The notes under the pieces are model-generated. The model was not told the DNA's origin. It was given only the letters and a program-made list of their open reading frames with translations, and ran no database searches. The translations under genes were made by a program, and so were the position numbers. Shown piece after piece: positions 1-7,888 of a stretch of DNA of 64,000 nt; position 1 is the stretch's first letter, and every line of letters starts with the position of its first letter. This DNA comes from an uncultured Acidaminococcus sp. (GTDB lineage: Bacteria; Bacillota; Negativicutes; Acidaminococcales; Acidaminococcaceae). The stretch lies in contig UPXT01000001.1 of assembly GCA_900538365.1 (NCBI GenBank), forward strand, positions 29,349 through 93,348, read 5' to 3'.

Positions 1-972
1 GTCGCCTGCATTCCGGTCTCCAGACCTGATGAAAATGGCTGCTGCGGATTGGGCCTTGCCAGCTATGCCTGGAAGACCATCATGAAAAAAGCCCGGACCG
101 TCATATTTGAAATCAATGAACACATGCCGACTCTTCAGGGTGTGGATGGTTCTCACCGCGTGAGCCTTGACGACGCTGATTTCATCGTCGAAGGGGAACA
201 CGCACCGCTTGCTGCCAACAAGTACCGTACACCGTCGGAAGCGGACATCAAGATTGCTGAATATGTCGTCAATGAAATCCCCAATGGCGCCACCTTGTCC
301 CTTGGTGTGGGGACCGTTCCCTTTACCATTGCCGAAATGCTCGCAAAATCCGATAAGGAAGATCTGGGCTGCCATACGGGGACCATCAGCGATGCCTTCC
401 TGATGCTCTATCAAGCTGGAAAACTGACGGGCCGCAGGAAGGAAATCAATACCGGTCTTGCCGCATGGAACCTTGCAAGCGGCAGTGCAGAACTTTATCA
501 GTGGCTGAACGATCGCCCGGATCTGTTCTATCCTGCCGATGTGGATTATATCCACAATCCGCGCAACATGGAAAAACTGTCGAACTTCATCAGTATCAAC
601 GGCGGTGTCCAGCTTGATCTCATGGGACAGGAAAATGCTGAATCCGTCGGGACCCGTCAGCTTTCCGGTACGGGCGGCCAGCTGGACTTCCTAGAAGGGG
701 CTTTCCTCTCCCCTGGCGGGGCGGGTTACATCTGCATCAATGCGGCCCGCAAGGATAAGAAAGGGCAGCTTCACTCCAATATCCTTGCTGCCATTCCTGG
801 TGGAAGTACTATTTCCGCACCGCGCGGCCTCATCCAAAATGTCGCCACCGAATACGGCGTGGCCCATCTCACAGGTCTTACCTTGAAAGAAAGGGCCTAT
901 GCCATGATTTCCGTCGCCCATCCAGCCTTTAGGGAAGAACTGAAGGCCTATGCCGACGCAACCTTTAACTAA
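1..972 (+). CDS. Acetyl-CoA hydrolase/CoA-transferase family protein, 3' part
   Basis: The reading frame is open from the first base, so the gene starts upstream of the window. The visible 323 codons match the C-terminal two thirds of the acetyl-CoA hydrolase/4-hydroxybutyrate CoA-transferase family, which moves CoA between short carboxylic acids via a glutamyl-CoA thioester. Supporting motifs are GVGTVPFTIAEML, the glycine-rich GTGGQLDF segment that shapes the CoA pocket, TEYGVAHLTG, and the near-terminal AHPAFREEL. The exact substrate pair (acetate with butyrate, propionate, succinate or 4-hydroxybutyrate) cannot be read from sequence. In an amino-acid-fermenting anaerobe it would act in the cytoplasm in acid production or energy conservation. 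A strong hairpin terminator begins 21 bases after the stop. Confidence 0.85.
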   Translation, partial: VACIPVSRPDENGCCGLGLASYAWKTIMKKARTVIFEINEHMPTLQGVDGSHRVSLDDADFIVEGEHAPLAANKYRTPSEADIKIAEYVVNEIPNGATLSLGVGTVPFTIAEMLAKSDKEDLGCHTGTISDAFLMLYQAGKLTGRRKEINTGLAAWNLASGSAELYQWLNDRPDLFYPADVDYIHNPRNMEKLSNFISINGGVQLDLMGQENAESVGTRQLSGTGGQLDFLEGAFLSPGGAGYICINAARKDKKGQLHSNILAAIPGGSTISAPRGLIQNVATEYGVAHLTGLTLKERAYAMISVAHPAFREELKAYADATFN

Positions 973-992
973 GTCATAGGACAAGATCAAAG

Positions 993-1036
993 GCCATGAA
1001 GAAAGGCGCAGCTTCTTTCTTCATGGCTTTCTTTAT
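993..1036 (+). terminator. Intrinsic terminator after the CoA-transferase gene
   Basis: A perfect 13-bp stem (993-1005 with 1015-1027, GCCATGAAGAAAG) and 9-base loop are followed by a T-rich tail, 21 bases past the stop codon. Confidence 0.85.
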
Positions 1037-1179
1037 CGTTGTGCCTTTTTTCGTTGAGAAGACTATGGGGGAACGTCAGGCCGCCCATGAAGTCAGCTGA
1101 GCTCAATGGAAGTTGGACGCTCCCCGCCTTATTTAGCAGCGTATACCTTTTATGTATGACGCGGTCTGCAGAATAGGTA

Positions 1180-1209
1180 TTGGAAGGAGGGGACCGTTTT
1201 CGATATACT
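1180..1209 (+). promoter_or_regulatory. Candidate sigma-70 promoter of the flavoprotein gene
   Basis: TTGGAA (1180-1185) and TATACT (1204-1209) are 18 bp apart, 35 bp upstream of the ATG at 1245. Confidence 0.45.
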
Positions 1210-1244
1210 GAAAAGAAAGAAAAGAAGAAAAGAGGCACGCCCTT

Positions 1245-1871
1245 ATGACGAAAAAAGTCCTGATCATCTCAAGTTCCCTTCGCAAGGGAGGAAATTCTGA
1301 AAAGCTTTGTGACGCCTTTCAAAAAGGTGCGGAAGAAGCAGGCTGCGAGGTGAAAAAAGTGAGCCTTGCCGGAAAGCAACTGGCATTTTGCCAAGGCTGT
1401 CTTTCCTGTCAGGAAACGCAGCACTGCGTCCTTCATGACGACGCAGAAGCCATTACGGCAGAAATGAAAGAAAGCCAAGTGATTGTCTTTGCTTCCCCTG
1501 TCTACTACTATGGCCTGACAGGTCAGCTAAAGACCCTTCTTGATCGGGCCAATCCGCTATATCCGTCAGATTACAAGTTCCGAGACATTTATTTTCTTTC
1601 AAGCGCCGCGGAAGATGAAGCAAAAACACCGTCGAGATCCATCACAGGTCTGGAAGGCTGGATTGAATGTTACCCCAAAGCAAGCCTTAAAGGCACGGTC
1701 TTTGCGGGCGGCGTAACGCGCGTCGGCGACATCAAAGGTCATCCGGCCCTAAAAAAGCTTATGATATGGGCCGTTCCCTTGGTGAATGAAGGGGCCGCGA
1801 AGAAGGAAATAAAGGAAGGCGCTATCCCTATTTTGACTGGGAGCAAGAATCGCTCCGTTTATCCACTATGA
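1245..1871 (+). CDS. NAD(P)H-dependent FMN reductase / iron-sulfur-flavoprotein-like protein, with a probable frameshift at A6
   Basis: A flavodoxin-fold oxidoreductase. MTKKVLIISSSLRKGGNSE at the N-terminus is the FMN phosphate loop, CQGCLSCQ is the cysteine cluster of this family, and ASPVYYYGLTGQLKTLLDR is the second flavin-binding loop. The printed frame gives 208 residues, but the last 36 or so do not look like the family. At 1751-1757 the frame reads A AAA AAG, a classic -1 slippery heptamer. A -1 shift there gives AYDMGRSLGE and a stop at 1787-1789, which is the usual end of these proteins (about 181 residues). The gene has therefore either lost one A from an A7 run or is read by frameshifting. 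A weak AAGAGG Shine-Dalgarno precedes the ATG. Confidence 0.8.
   Translation: MTKKVLIISSSLRKGGNSEKLCDAFQKGAEEAGCEVKKVSLAGKQLAFCQGCLSCQETQHCVLHDDAEAITAEMKESQVIVFASPVYYYGLTGQLKTLLDRANPLYPSDYKFRDIYFLSSAAEDEAKTPSRSITGLEGWIECYPKASLKGTVFAGGVTRVGDIKGHPALKKLMIWAVPLVNEGAAKKEIKEGAIPILTGSKNRSVYPL
1844..1864 (+). repeat. A-loop hairpin repeat, copy 1
   Basis: GGGAGC-AAGAAT-CGCTCCG, a short inverted repeat with an A-rich loop. It lies about 55 bases after the canonical (frame-shifted) stop of the flavoprotein gene and in the same orientation. Three further copies occur at about 3914, 15430 and 49498. It could be a 3' UTR structure or a mobile palindromic unit. Confidence 0.6.
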
Positions 1872-2476
1872 GGCAGCCTCGGTGCGATATTCCTTATTTT
1901 ATGGATGCAAGGAAGGCATGACGCTTCGTACGATATTTTGTTGCTGGTTGGGGGAAACCCTTACGTCTGGGCGCTTGCCTTCCTGACCCCTTGCCTTCAC
2001 CTTCCGTGCCCTTTTGCTTCTTTCTAAGGCGGGCTTGGGCGAATCGCCTCGCTGACCGCTCGCAAGGAAACGGCGCACTGTTTATCATCCACCACCAAAA
2101 CCGGGTCATTTTATTGATAAATGCTTGTTGAAATTTCCCCGTTTCGGTTCCCCCGCCTTGGCAAAGACGAATCGATGCTGCGCATCGAGTTTTAAGGGTA
2201 AACACAAACTCGTATCGTTCTGGATGCTGTCATGATCTTTATATAAAAAGTCAGTTTCTGCAGGATCCAAATAAAAATGAAGCGCCCTAAACTGAGCCTG
2301 CGCTTACGTTTGGTTTAGGACTTTTCTTACGTTCTTATGCGTTTCAAGTCTTTTTCCTTTGTGTTTCACAGCTCACAGCCCCTTTAGGGGCGCGATTTAC
2401 GCGCCAGCTGACAATCATCGCGTTCTTCATGCTCCTTTCACTTCATTGCCCTATGATTGGCCCTGAGGTGATAGCC
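1872..2476 (+). other. Gene-poor stretch with a folded segment
   Basis: No convincing coding region is seen: the longest frames here have no recognisable motif and no Shine-Dalgarno. At 2370-2410 there is a compact foldable stretch: GCCCC-TTTA-GGGGC (2378-2391) overlaps GGCGCG-ATTTA-CGCGCC (2389-2405), so the two stems exclude each other, and CAGCT/AGCTG flank them. It lies about 70 bases upstream of the start of the beta-helix protein gene and could be part of its leader. Confidence 0.4.
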
Positions 2477-3859
2477 ATGAAAAAAATGACAGCGGCCGTA
2501 TTGGCGGCCTTTCTCATGAGTCCTCTAGGGACATCTTTTTATACTGAGTGCGAAGCTGAAAGTGCGGACCTGCGTGCTTCTATCGCTTCTTTTCAGATGC
2601 TGACTCCTGGTCCTCCGCCAGATGGAATGCCCCCGCAAGGGGAAATAGGCGGCTTCAATCCACCGCAAACGGTGATGCAGGGAACTGCGAAGGTGACCGT
2701 AACTAAGGCACAAACCCTTACGGAAAAGACCTATACCTCCACAGGGAGCAATGAAAATGCCCTGCGCGTCAAAGGTGCTGCGGTCACGCTAAAAAGCAGC
2801 AAAATCGAAAAAATGGGCGGCACTTCGTCTTCCACGGAAGGTGGCGACTTCTACGGCATGAATGCAGCTGTTTTGGCAACGGATGGGGCAGCGCTTACTG
2901 TGGAAGATACAGCCATTACGTCAAACGCACCCAATGGCAACGCCCTTTTTAGCTACGGCAAAGGTACGAAAGTATCGGCACAAAATGTCACCATCCATAC
3001 GCTGGGACGCAATTCCGGCGGTCTTCAGACGACGGGCGGCGCCAGCATGAAAGCCGTTGACGTAAAGGTCTTGACAGAAGGAGATTCCGCCGCGGCCATT
3101 CGTTCCGACCGAGGCGGCGGTACGGTCCGCGTTACAGGAGGCGTCTTTGAAACAGCGGGGCTTGGCTCTCCTGCGATTTACTCCACCGCCGACATCGCTG
3201 TTTCGGGCGCCAAGCTGTCGGCAGCCCATTCTGAAGGCGCTGTCATTGAAGGAAAAAACAGCATTAAACTGACGGACTGCGACCTCGAAGGCGCCATGGA
3301 TAAGATGCGGACCATGGGTCCTACGACGATACAGGAAGAAAACACCCAAGCCGTCATGATCTACCAATCCATGAGCGGAGATGCCGAAGAAGGCACCAGT
3401 TCTTTTGCTATGCAAGGCGGCTCCCTTAAGGCTCATGAGGGAGATGTCCTCTACATAACGAATACAAAGTGTACCGTTGATTTGGAAAATGTAACGATCA
3501 GTCAGGACGATACCTCAAAGGCGCTCTTCCGCGTTACCGGAAACAGTGCCATAAGAGGGTGGGGGACAGCTGGCGCCAATGGAGGAGAGGCCGTGATTCA
3601 CGCGAAGGACCAGACCCTTTCCGGACGGATTGTGACCGATACCATTTCCAAACTGGATCTCACCTTGGGGGCAGGAAGCACCTTTACGGGTTCGACCCAA
3701 ATTGAAGAAAATCGTGCGGCGTCAAAAGCGGACGGCACTCTTTCTGTGACCGTTGAAAAAGGTGCCGTGTGGGACCTGACAGAAGACTCTGTTGTGACGC
3801 ATCTTGTCAATCACGGAACCATCCATAAAAACGGCCATACCTTGACCGTTAAGGCGTGA
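2477..3859 (+). CDS. Secreted beta-helix/adhesin-like repeat protein
   Basis: The start is the ATG at 2477, preceded by TGAGGTG; an earlier in-frame start at 2429 lacks a ribosome site. The 460-residue product opens with a signal peptide (MKKMTAAVLAAFLMSP). A proline-rich linker follows (PGPPPDGMPPQG, near residue 45), then long runs of short beta-strand repeats rich in T, G, S and V, such as VTLKSSKI, LTVEDTAI and VSAQNVTI. This is the pattern of a right-handed parallel beta helix or pectate-lyase-like adhesin fold. No catalytic motif, sorting signal or outer-membrane barrel was recognised, so it is likely secreted or surface-associated with unknown partner. It stands alone, flanked by gene-poor stretches. 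Confidence 0.7.
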   Translation: MKKMTAAVLAAFLMSPLGTSFYTECEAESADLRASIASFQMLTPGPPPDGMPPQGEIGGFNPPQTVMQGTAKVTVTKAQTLTEKTYTSTGSNENALRVKGAAVTLKSSKIEKMGGTSSSTEGGDFYGMNAAVLATDGAALTVEDTAITSNAPNGNALFSYGKGTKVSAQNVTIHTLGRNSGGLQTTGGASMKAVDVKVLTEGDSAAAIRSDRGGGTVRVTGGVFETAGLGSPAIYSTADIAVSGAKLSAAHSEGAVIEGKNSIKLTDCDLEGAMDKMRTMGPTTIQEENTQAVMIYQSMSGDAEEGTSSFAMQGGSLKAHEGDVLYITNTKCTVDLENVTISQDDTSKALFRVTGNSAIRGWGTAGANGGEAVIHAKDQTLSGRIVTDTISKLDLTLGAGSTFTGSTQIEENRAASKADGTLSVTVEKGAVWDLTEDSVVTHLVNHGTIHKNGHTLTVKA

Positions 3860-3910
3860 AAGTGATAGGGGAGTGATGCGAAAGGCCGGCGCCACCCTCC
3901 TTTCTTTTTT

Positions 3911-3935
3911 TACTCGGAGCAAAAATTGCTCCGCT
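3911..3935 (+). repeat. A-loop hairpin repeat, copy 2
   Basis: ACTCGGAGC-AAAAATT-GCTCCGC, a near-perfect small palindrome preceded by a T-rich tract. It lies about 55 bases after the stop of the beta-helix gene and on its sense strand, as in copy 1. Confidence 0.65.
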
Positions 3936-4419
3936 TCGATGCAGTTACGTGCCCTCCTTGCTTGGGAAAGATTCTTTTAAGCGCAAGAAGGGCAAGACGA
4001 TTCGAAAAAAGTCACGTACCACAATCTCATTTCTAAGACGTCCGAAAAAATAGAGCCCTTGGGGGGCCGCTCCTAGGAATTGTTTCGGATGACAGAAGAC
4101 CTCTTTTTCGCCTGCGATCCATATTGCTCCATCTGAGCTGTCAAACGCGGCAGGCTTCCTAGTAGTACCGGCCTCTGGCCGCAAGGAAACTCACGCGTCG
4201 CCGATTTGTTTTTGGCGGCGCCGCTTCGGAGAACCTTCGCGCAACAGCTCCCGCGTCGCTGCGCTAGCAGATTGCTGGCGTCTCAGGTCCGACGTCGTCA
4301 GCCTGCTTTGCGTTTTTCCCCACATCACAGCAGCAAAGTCTGTGCGTTAGCTTGCAATCCGCCTTAACTAGCCGCCCTAGGCTCCATCACCCGATTTTTC
4401 ATCCAATTTACCCTACAAA
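3936..4419. other. Gene-poor stretch before the MATE gene
   Basis: Nothing recognisable is encoded on either strand. A 79-codon frame on the minus strand (3945-4184) has no motif or ribosome site. GC-rich patches around 4190-4270 suggest decayed sequence rather than regulation. Confidence 0.35.
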
Positions 4420-4448
4420 TTGTTTACAAAAAAATCACACAATATGAT
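4420..4448 (+). promoter_or_regulatory. Promoter of the MATE gene
   Basis: TTGTTT (4420-4425) and TATGAT (4443-4448) with exactly 17 bp between them, 33 bp before the start codon. Confidence 0.65.
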
Positions 4449-4480
4449 AAAATAGGGAAACCATTGGAGCTTGGAGGAAC

Positions 4481-5869
4481 ATGGCTGTGAGAAAACGACG
4501 CAATATTGATATGACGCACGGACCCCTGCTTGGGAAAATCCTTCTTTTCAGTGTGCCCGTTATGCTGACAAGCCTTCTGCAGATCGCCTTTAACGCGGCC
4601 GATGTGATTGTGGTCGGTCAGTTTGCGGGCTATAGCAGTCTTGCTGCTGTTGGCAGTTCGACATCCACCATCTTTCTTTTCATCAACATGCTGGTTGGGA
4701 TTTCCGTTGGCGTCAATGTCCTCATTGCCAACTATGTTGGCGCCGGAGACAAGGACCGGGAAATTTCCCATGCCCTTCATACGGCGATGACCGTTGCCCT
4801 TGTAGGCGGTCTCATCATGGGGAGCATTGCCATCATCTTTATTCCTTACGTCTTGCACTGGATGAGTACACCGCCGGATATCTATGATAAAGCGCTCCTT
4901 TATATGCGTATCTATTTTTCAGGAACCCTCTTTCTCATGGCCTATAACTATGGGACAGCAGCGCTGCGCGCCATTGGTGATACGGAGCGGCCGCTTTTCT
5001 TCCTCATCATCAGCGGTGTGACGAATGTAGTGCTGAACCTCATCTTTGTCATTTTCCTGAAGCTTGATGTGGCCGGTGTGGCCCTTGCGACTATCATCAG
5101 TGAGGCCCTCAGTGCCTTCTTGGTCCTTCGCTGCCTTAGCAAGGAAACAGGACCCTGGCGTTTTGACGTTCGGCGCCTTGCCATCCATCGTCACGCCCTT
5201 TACGACCTTTGCCGTATCGGTGTTCCAGCGGGCATCCAGGCCTGTCTTTTTAGTCTTTCCAATGTCGTCATCCAAGGCGCCATCAATACCTATGGCAGTC
5301 TGGTCGTAGCAGCCTGCGGCGCTGCAGCCAACATTGAAAACGTCATGTATATCCTCATGAATGCCTTCCATCAGGCGAGCATGACCTTTGTGGGACAAAA
5401 CCTTGGCGCCGGTAAATGGGAGCGTGTGAAACGGGTCGTTACAATCTGTGTCAGCCTTGTGACCTTTGTGGGCATCATGGAGGCTGTTGCCGCACGGCTC
5501 TGGGCACCGGAAATGATTGGCCTTTTTAACAGCAATCCTGATGTCATCGCTTATGGTGTAGAACGGCTTTTGTGGGTGACAGCCCCTTATTTTGTTTTTG
5601 GTATTGCAGACGTCCTCGTTGGCAGTATCCGCGGCTTCGGGATCTCCGTTGCTCCCATGGTCGTGAACCTTTTTGCGACCTGCGTCTTCCGCTTGGGCTG
5701 GATTGCCTACCTCGGCGCCCCGAACTGCCCTGTTTCCCTTGTTTATTTGTCCTGGCCCATTTCCTGGGTCATCCTTCTTACCGTCCTTTCAAGTTACTGG
5801 TTCTACCTCTATCACAAGATGAGCCGCCTTCAAAGACGCAAAGGGGATGTGACCATGACCGCCGCCTGA
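4481..5869 (+). CDS. MATE family efflux transporter
   Basis: The product has 462 residues, the usual size of a multidrug and toxic compound extrusion transporter, and about twelve hydrophobic segments. It begins DMTHGPLLGKILLFSVPVML, the typical first helix, with AADVIVVGQFAGYSSLAAVG shortly after. The second half repeats the fold, beginning near residue 245 (GVPAGIQACLFSLSNVVIQ). Such proteins export cationic drugs or metabolites across the inner membrane using a Na+ or H+ gradient. The start is well fixed by GGAGG seven bases upstream. The gene has its own promoter and terminator. Confidence 0.92.
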   Translation: MAVRKRRNIDMTHGPLLGKILLFSVPVMLTSLLQIAFNAADVIVVGQFAGYSSLAAVGSSTSTIFLFINMLVGISVGVNVLIANYVGAGDKDREISHALHTAMTVALVGGLIMGSIAIIFIPYVLHWMSTPPDIYDKALLYMRIYFSGTLFLMAYNYGTAALRAIGDTERPLFFLIISGVTNVVLNLIFVIFLKLDVAGVALATIISEALSAFLVLRCLSKETGPWRFDVRRLAIHRHALYDLCRIGVPAGIQACLFSLSNVVIQGAINTYGSLVVAACGAAANIENVMYILMNAFHQASMTFVGQNLGAGKWERVKRVVTICVSLVTFVGIMEAVAARLWAPEMIGLFNSNPDVIAYGVERLLWVTAPYFVFGIADVLVGSIRGFGISVAPMVVNLFATCVFRLGWIAYLGAPNCPVSLVYLSWPISWVILLTVLSSYWFYLYHKMSRLQRRKGDVTMTAA

Positions 5870-6091
5870 GGATACTTGTTGTTCAAAAAAATACAGATCC
5901 CAAAAAATATCGCTCTCCACACGAGAAAAGGAAATTCTATCTCGTGTGGATTTTTGTTGATAAAATAGAACAGTTAAATGAAAATGAGTTCAAGAAATGA
6001 ATGAAATATGATAAGTTTTTCAAGATAAAGTAAAATTCATTACAATATAAATGAACTTGCAAATTGAAATTGTGAAGGAATTGTGAATGCC
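5870..6091. other. AT-rich intergenic stretch after the MATE gene
   Basis: Apart from the terminator at 5917-5956, no gene or conserved site is visible here. The sequence becomes clearly AT-rich towards the promoter at 6092. Confidence 0.4.
5917..5956 (+). terminator. Intrinsic terminator after the MATE gene
   Basis: Perfect 10-bp stem CCACACGAGA/TCTCGTGTGG (5917-5926, 5940-5949) followed by ATTTTTGTT. Confidence 0.85.
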
Positions 6092-6119
6092 TTAACATGA
6101 ATAAAAAAGAGTGTATAAT
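6092..6119 (+). promoter_or_regulatory. Promoter of the isolated small ORF
   Basis: TTAACA (6092-6097) and a perfect TATAAT (6114-6119) with 16 bp between, in very AT-rich DNA. The next gene has its own promoter, so this one serves only the short unit behind it. Confidence 0.65.
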
Positions 6120-6151
6120 GAAAAACATTCAAGAAAGGAAAAAATACCAAT

Positions 6152-6183
6152 CCTCTTCTTGAAGGGAAGAGAATCTTCCCAGC
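6152..6183 (+). promoter_or_regulatory. Mutually exclusive hairpins in the small-ORF leader
   Basis: The leader contains CTCTTC that can pair with GAAGAG, while the overlapping GGGAAGA can instead pair with TCTTCCC three bases further on. The two stems share bases, so only one can form at a time. This is the shape of an attenuator or sensor switch, located about 40 bases before the ribosome site of the small ORF. It may also be chance pairing in repetitive purine/pyrimidine tracts. Confidence 0.35.
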
Positions 6184-6217
6184 TCATTTGAATCAATCTG
6201 AAATGGAGGGATTCTTC

Positions 6218-6352
6218 ATGGTCAAAATGGCAGAAGAAAAGATGCTTCGTACCTGGGACCTCGTTACGGTCTTTCTTGCAACAGGTTCCTTTTCCTCAAA
6301 AAAATCTGGCATGACGGGTCCTGCCCGTCAGTGGAATGCGCTCATTTCCTGA
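6218..6352 (+). CDS. Isolated small ORF, 44 residues, function unknown
   Basis: The frame encodes 44 residues beginning MVKMAEEKMLRTWDLVTVFL and ending RQWNALIS. GGAGGG lies eight bases before the ATG, a strong ribosome site. It has its own promoter (6092-6119), a foldable leader and a long hairpin that covers its stop codon, so transcription and translation signals both fit. The middle (TWDLVTVFLATGSF) is mildly hydrophobic but short for a membrane helix. I do not recognise a family. It could be a real small protein, a leader peptide, or the coding-like part of a small RNA. Confidence 0.5.
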   Translation: MVKMAEEKMLRTWDLVTVFLATGSFSSKKSGMTGPARQWNALIS

Positions 6353-6396
6353 AATAAAGGCTGCTGCCTGCGGGCGGCGGCCTTTATTTCAGGAAA
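6345..6396. terminator. Long bidirectional hairpin terminator
   Basis: A perfect 17-bp outer stem (6345-6361 with 6380-6396) encloses a GC-rich inner stem GGCTGCTGCC/GGCGGCGGCC (6359-6368, 6373-6382) followed by TTTATTTC. The outer pairing lets it act on either strand. It overlaps the stop codon of the small ORF. Confidence 0.75.
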
Positions 6397-6402
6397 AAAG
6401 AG

Positions 6403-6431
6403 TTCACAAAGCCTTCAAGATAGGGTATAGT
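6403..6431 (+). promoter_or_regulatory. Promoter of the DUF1445 gene
   Basis: TTCACA (6403-6408) and TATAGT (6426-6431) with 17 bp between, just after the hairpin, 61 bp before the start codon. Confidence 0.6.
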
Positions 6432-6492
6432 GAAAGAAAGCTATGTATATTTTCATAAGGATGCCGCATAGACGGCAAAAGGAGGCATGACA

Positions 6493-7281
6493 ATGGACTG
6501 CAGTACCATGAAACCGACCGCTTTTCGTGAGCTTGTTCGTTCCGGCCGCTTTACAGGTCAGACTTCTGGCGTATGCAATGGCTACGCTCAAGCAAATCTC
6601 GTCATTTTGCCCAAGGACCTGGCCTTTGATTTTCTCCTTTTTGCAACACGCAATCCCAAACCGTGCCCCATCCTTGACGTAACGGAAGTGGGAAACCCCG
6701 AACCGCGCCTTGCCGCGCCCGGTGCCGACCTGCGCTATGACATCCCCAAATACCGCATCTATCGTCACGGCGAGATGGCAGAAGAAGTGTCCACCCTTGA
6801 ACAATATTGGCGTGATGACCTCGTCGCCTTTCTTCTCGGCTGCAGCTTTTCCTTTGAAGGGCCGCTCCTTGATGCGGGCCTTGAAGTACGCCACATCACG
6901 GAAGGGCACAACGTTCCCATGTATATTACGAACCGTGAATGCATTCCTGCCGGTGTCTTCCACGGACCGACTGTCGTTTCCATGCGCCCCATGAAGATGA
7001 AGGACGCCATCCGTGCCGTAAAGGTCACAAGCCGCATGCCCAACGTCCATGGCGCTCCGATTCATCTGGGGGACCCTGCCGCCATCGGAATCAAGGACAT
7101 CAATCATCCTGATTTTGGGGAACCAAGCACCATTCGCCCCGGCGAGATCCCGGTATTTTGGGCCTGCGGCGTAACGCCTCAAGCCGTCGCCATGGCCGTA
7201 AAACCTGAGTTTATGATCACGCATGCCCCCGGTCACATGTTTGTAACCGACCTTCTTAACTCAGAACTGAGCATTCTCTGA
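6493..7281 (+). CDS. Putative hydro-lyase, DUF1445/YcsI family
   Basis: The product of 262 residues matches the DUF1445 (YcsI/LamB-neighbour) family over its whole length. Motifs are TGQTSGVCNGYAQANLVILP near the N-terminus, the central FLLGCSFSFEGPLL, and WACGVTPQAVAM with ITHAPGHMFVTDL at the C-terminus. Members are annotated as hydro-lyases; a mammalian relative is D-glutamate cyclase. The substrate here is unknown. An ATG at 6487 lies one base behind AAGGAGG, too close, so the ATG at 6493 (seven bases away) is chosen. A terminator follows at 7289, so it is a single-gene unit. Confidence 0.85.
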   Translation: MDCSTMKPTAFRELVRSGRFTGQTSGVCNGYAQANLVILPKDLAFDFLLFATRNPKPCPILDVTEVGNPEPRLAAPGADLRYDIPKYRIYRHGEMAEEVSTLEQYWRDDLVAFLLGCSFSFEGPLLDAGLEVRHITEGHNVPMYITNRECIPAGVFHGPTVVSMRPMKMKDAIRAVKVTSRMPNVHGAPIHLGDPAAIGIKDINHPDFGEPSTIRPGEIPVFWACGVTPQAVAMAVKPEFMITHAPGHMFVTDLLNSELSIL

Positions 7282-7288
7282 TTACTTT

Positions 7289-7320
7289 GGATCCACGCCC
7301 CTTGCGGAGTGGGTCCTTTT
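7289..7320 (+). terminator. Terminator after the DUF1445 gene
   Basis: GGATCCAC (7289-7296) pairs with GTGGGTCC (7309-7316) allowing one G-U pair, followed by TTTTCC. Confidence 0.65.
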
Positions 7321-7345
7321 CCGCAATTATCCAAAGGAGCTTTCT

Positions 7346-7888
7346 ATGAATATCACCGTTTACTGTGGATCCCAGTTTGGTGCGGATCCTATTTACCAAG
7401 AAAAAGCCAAAGAACTGGGGCAATGGATCGGCACAAATGGCCATACCCTCATCTATGGAGGCGGCAAGATCGGTCTCATGGGTGCCGTAGCGGACGCGGT
7501 GCTTGCTGAAGGGGGTACCGTCATTGGGGTCATCCCGGAATTTTTGAAGACCCCGGATAAGGTCCATGACCGGCTCACAAAGCTTTATACGGTGAAAACC
7601 ATGGAAGAACGCAAAAGGCGGATGATCGACCTAGGGGAAGCCTTCATTGCCCTTCCCGGCGGTCCGGGGACCTTGGAAGAAATCTCCGAAATCATGAGCC
7701 TAAGACGCCTCAAAAAGTGCACCGCCCCCTGCCTCATCTACAATGTAAGCGGCTACTATGATCCTTTGGAATCCATGTGCCAGCGCATGGGACGGCAGGA
7801 ATTCATCGTTTCCGACTATGAAGAAATTGTGCTCTTTCCTCGCTGCCTCGACGAAATTCGTTATTATCTGGAGGAGGAAGAAGGATGA
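7346..7888 (+). CDS. LOG family protein, TIGR00730 (Rossmann fold nucleotide hydrolase)
   Basis: The 180-residue product has the two signatures of the LOG family: GGGKIGLMGAVADA near residue 32 and the catalytic-site PGGPGTLEEISE near residue 109. These proteins release adenine-type bases from nucleoside 5'-monophosphates (the cytokinin riboside monophosphate phosphoribohydrolase reaction in plants). The natural bacterial substrate is often uncertain, and the old label 'lysine decarboxylase' for this family is wrong. AAAGGAG precedes the ATG by seven bases. It overlaps the next gene by four bases, so the two are translated together. Confidence 0.9.
   Translation: MNITVYCGSQFGADPIYQEKAKELGQWIGTNGHTLIYGGGKIGLMGAVADAVLAEGGTVIGVIPEFLKTPDKVHDRLTKLYTVKTMEERKRRMIDLGEAFIALPGGPGTLEEISEIMSLRRLKKCTAPCLIYNVSGYYDPLESMCQRMGRQEFIVSDYEEIVLFPRCLDEIRYYLEEEEG

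Noticed and set aside
49..972. Gln in VQLDLMGQ where some CoA-transferases of this family have the catalytic Glu (E-V-D)
   Set aside because: I am not certain of the alignment or of how variable this position is among subfamilies; an alignment with characterised members is needed before claiming a lost active site.
1894..2205. 103-codon minus-strand frame
   Set aside because: No ribosome site, no known motif, skewed composition; looks like chance in GC-rich non-coding DNA.
2921..3436. 171-codon minus-strand frame opposite the beta-helix gene
   Set aside because: It is a shadow of the strongly coding plus strand, without ribosome site.
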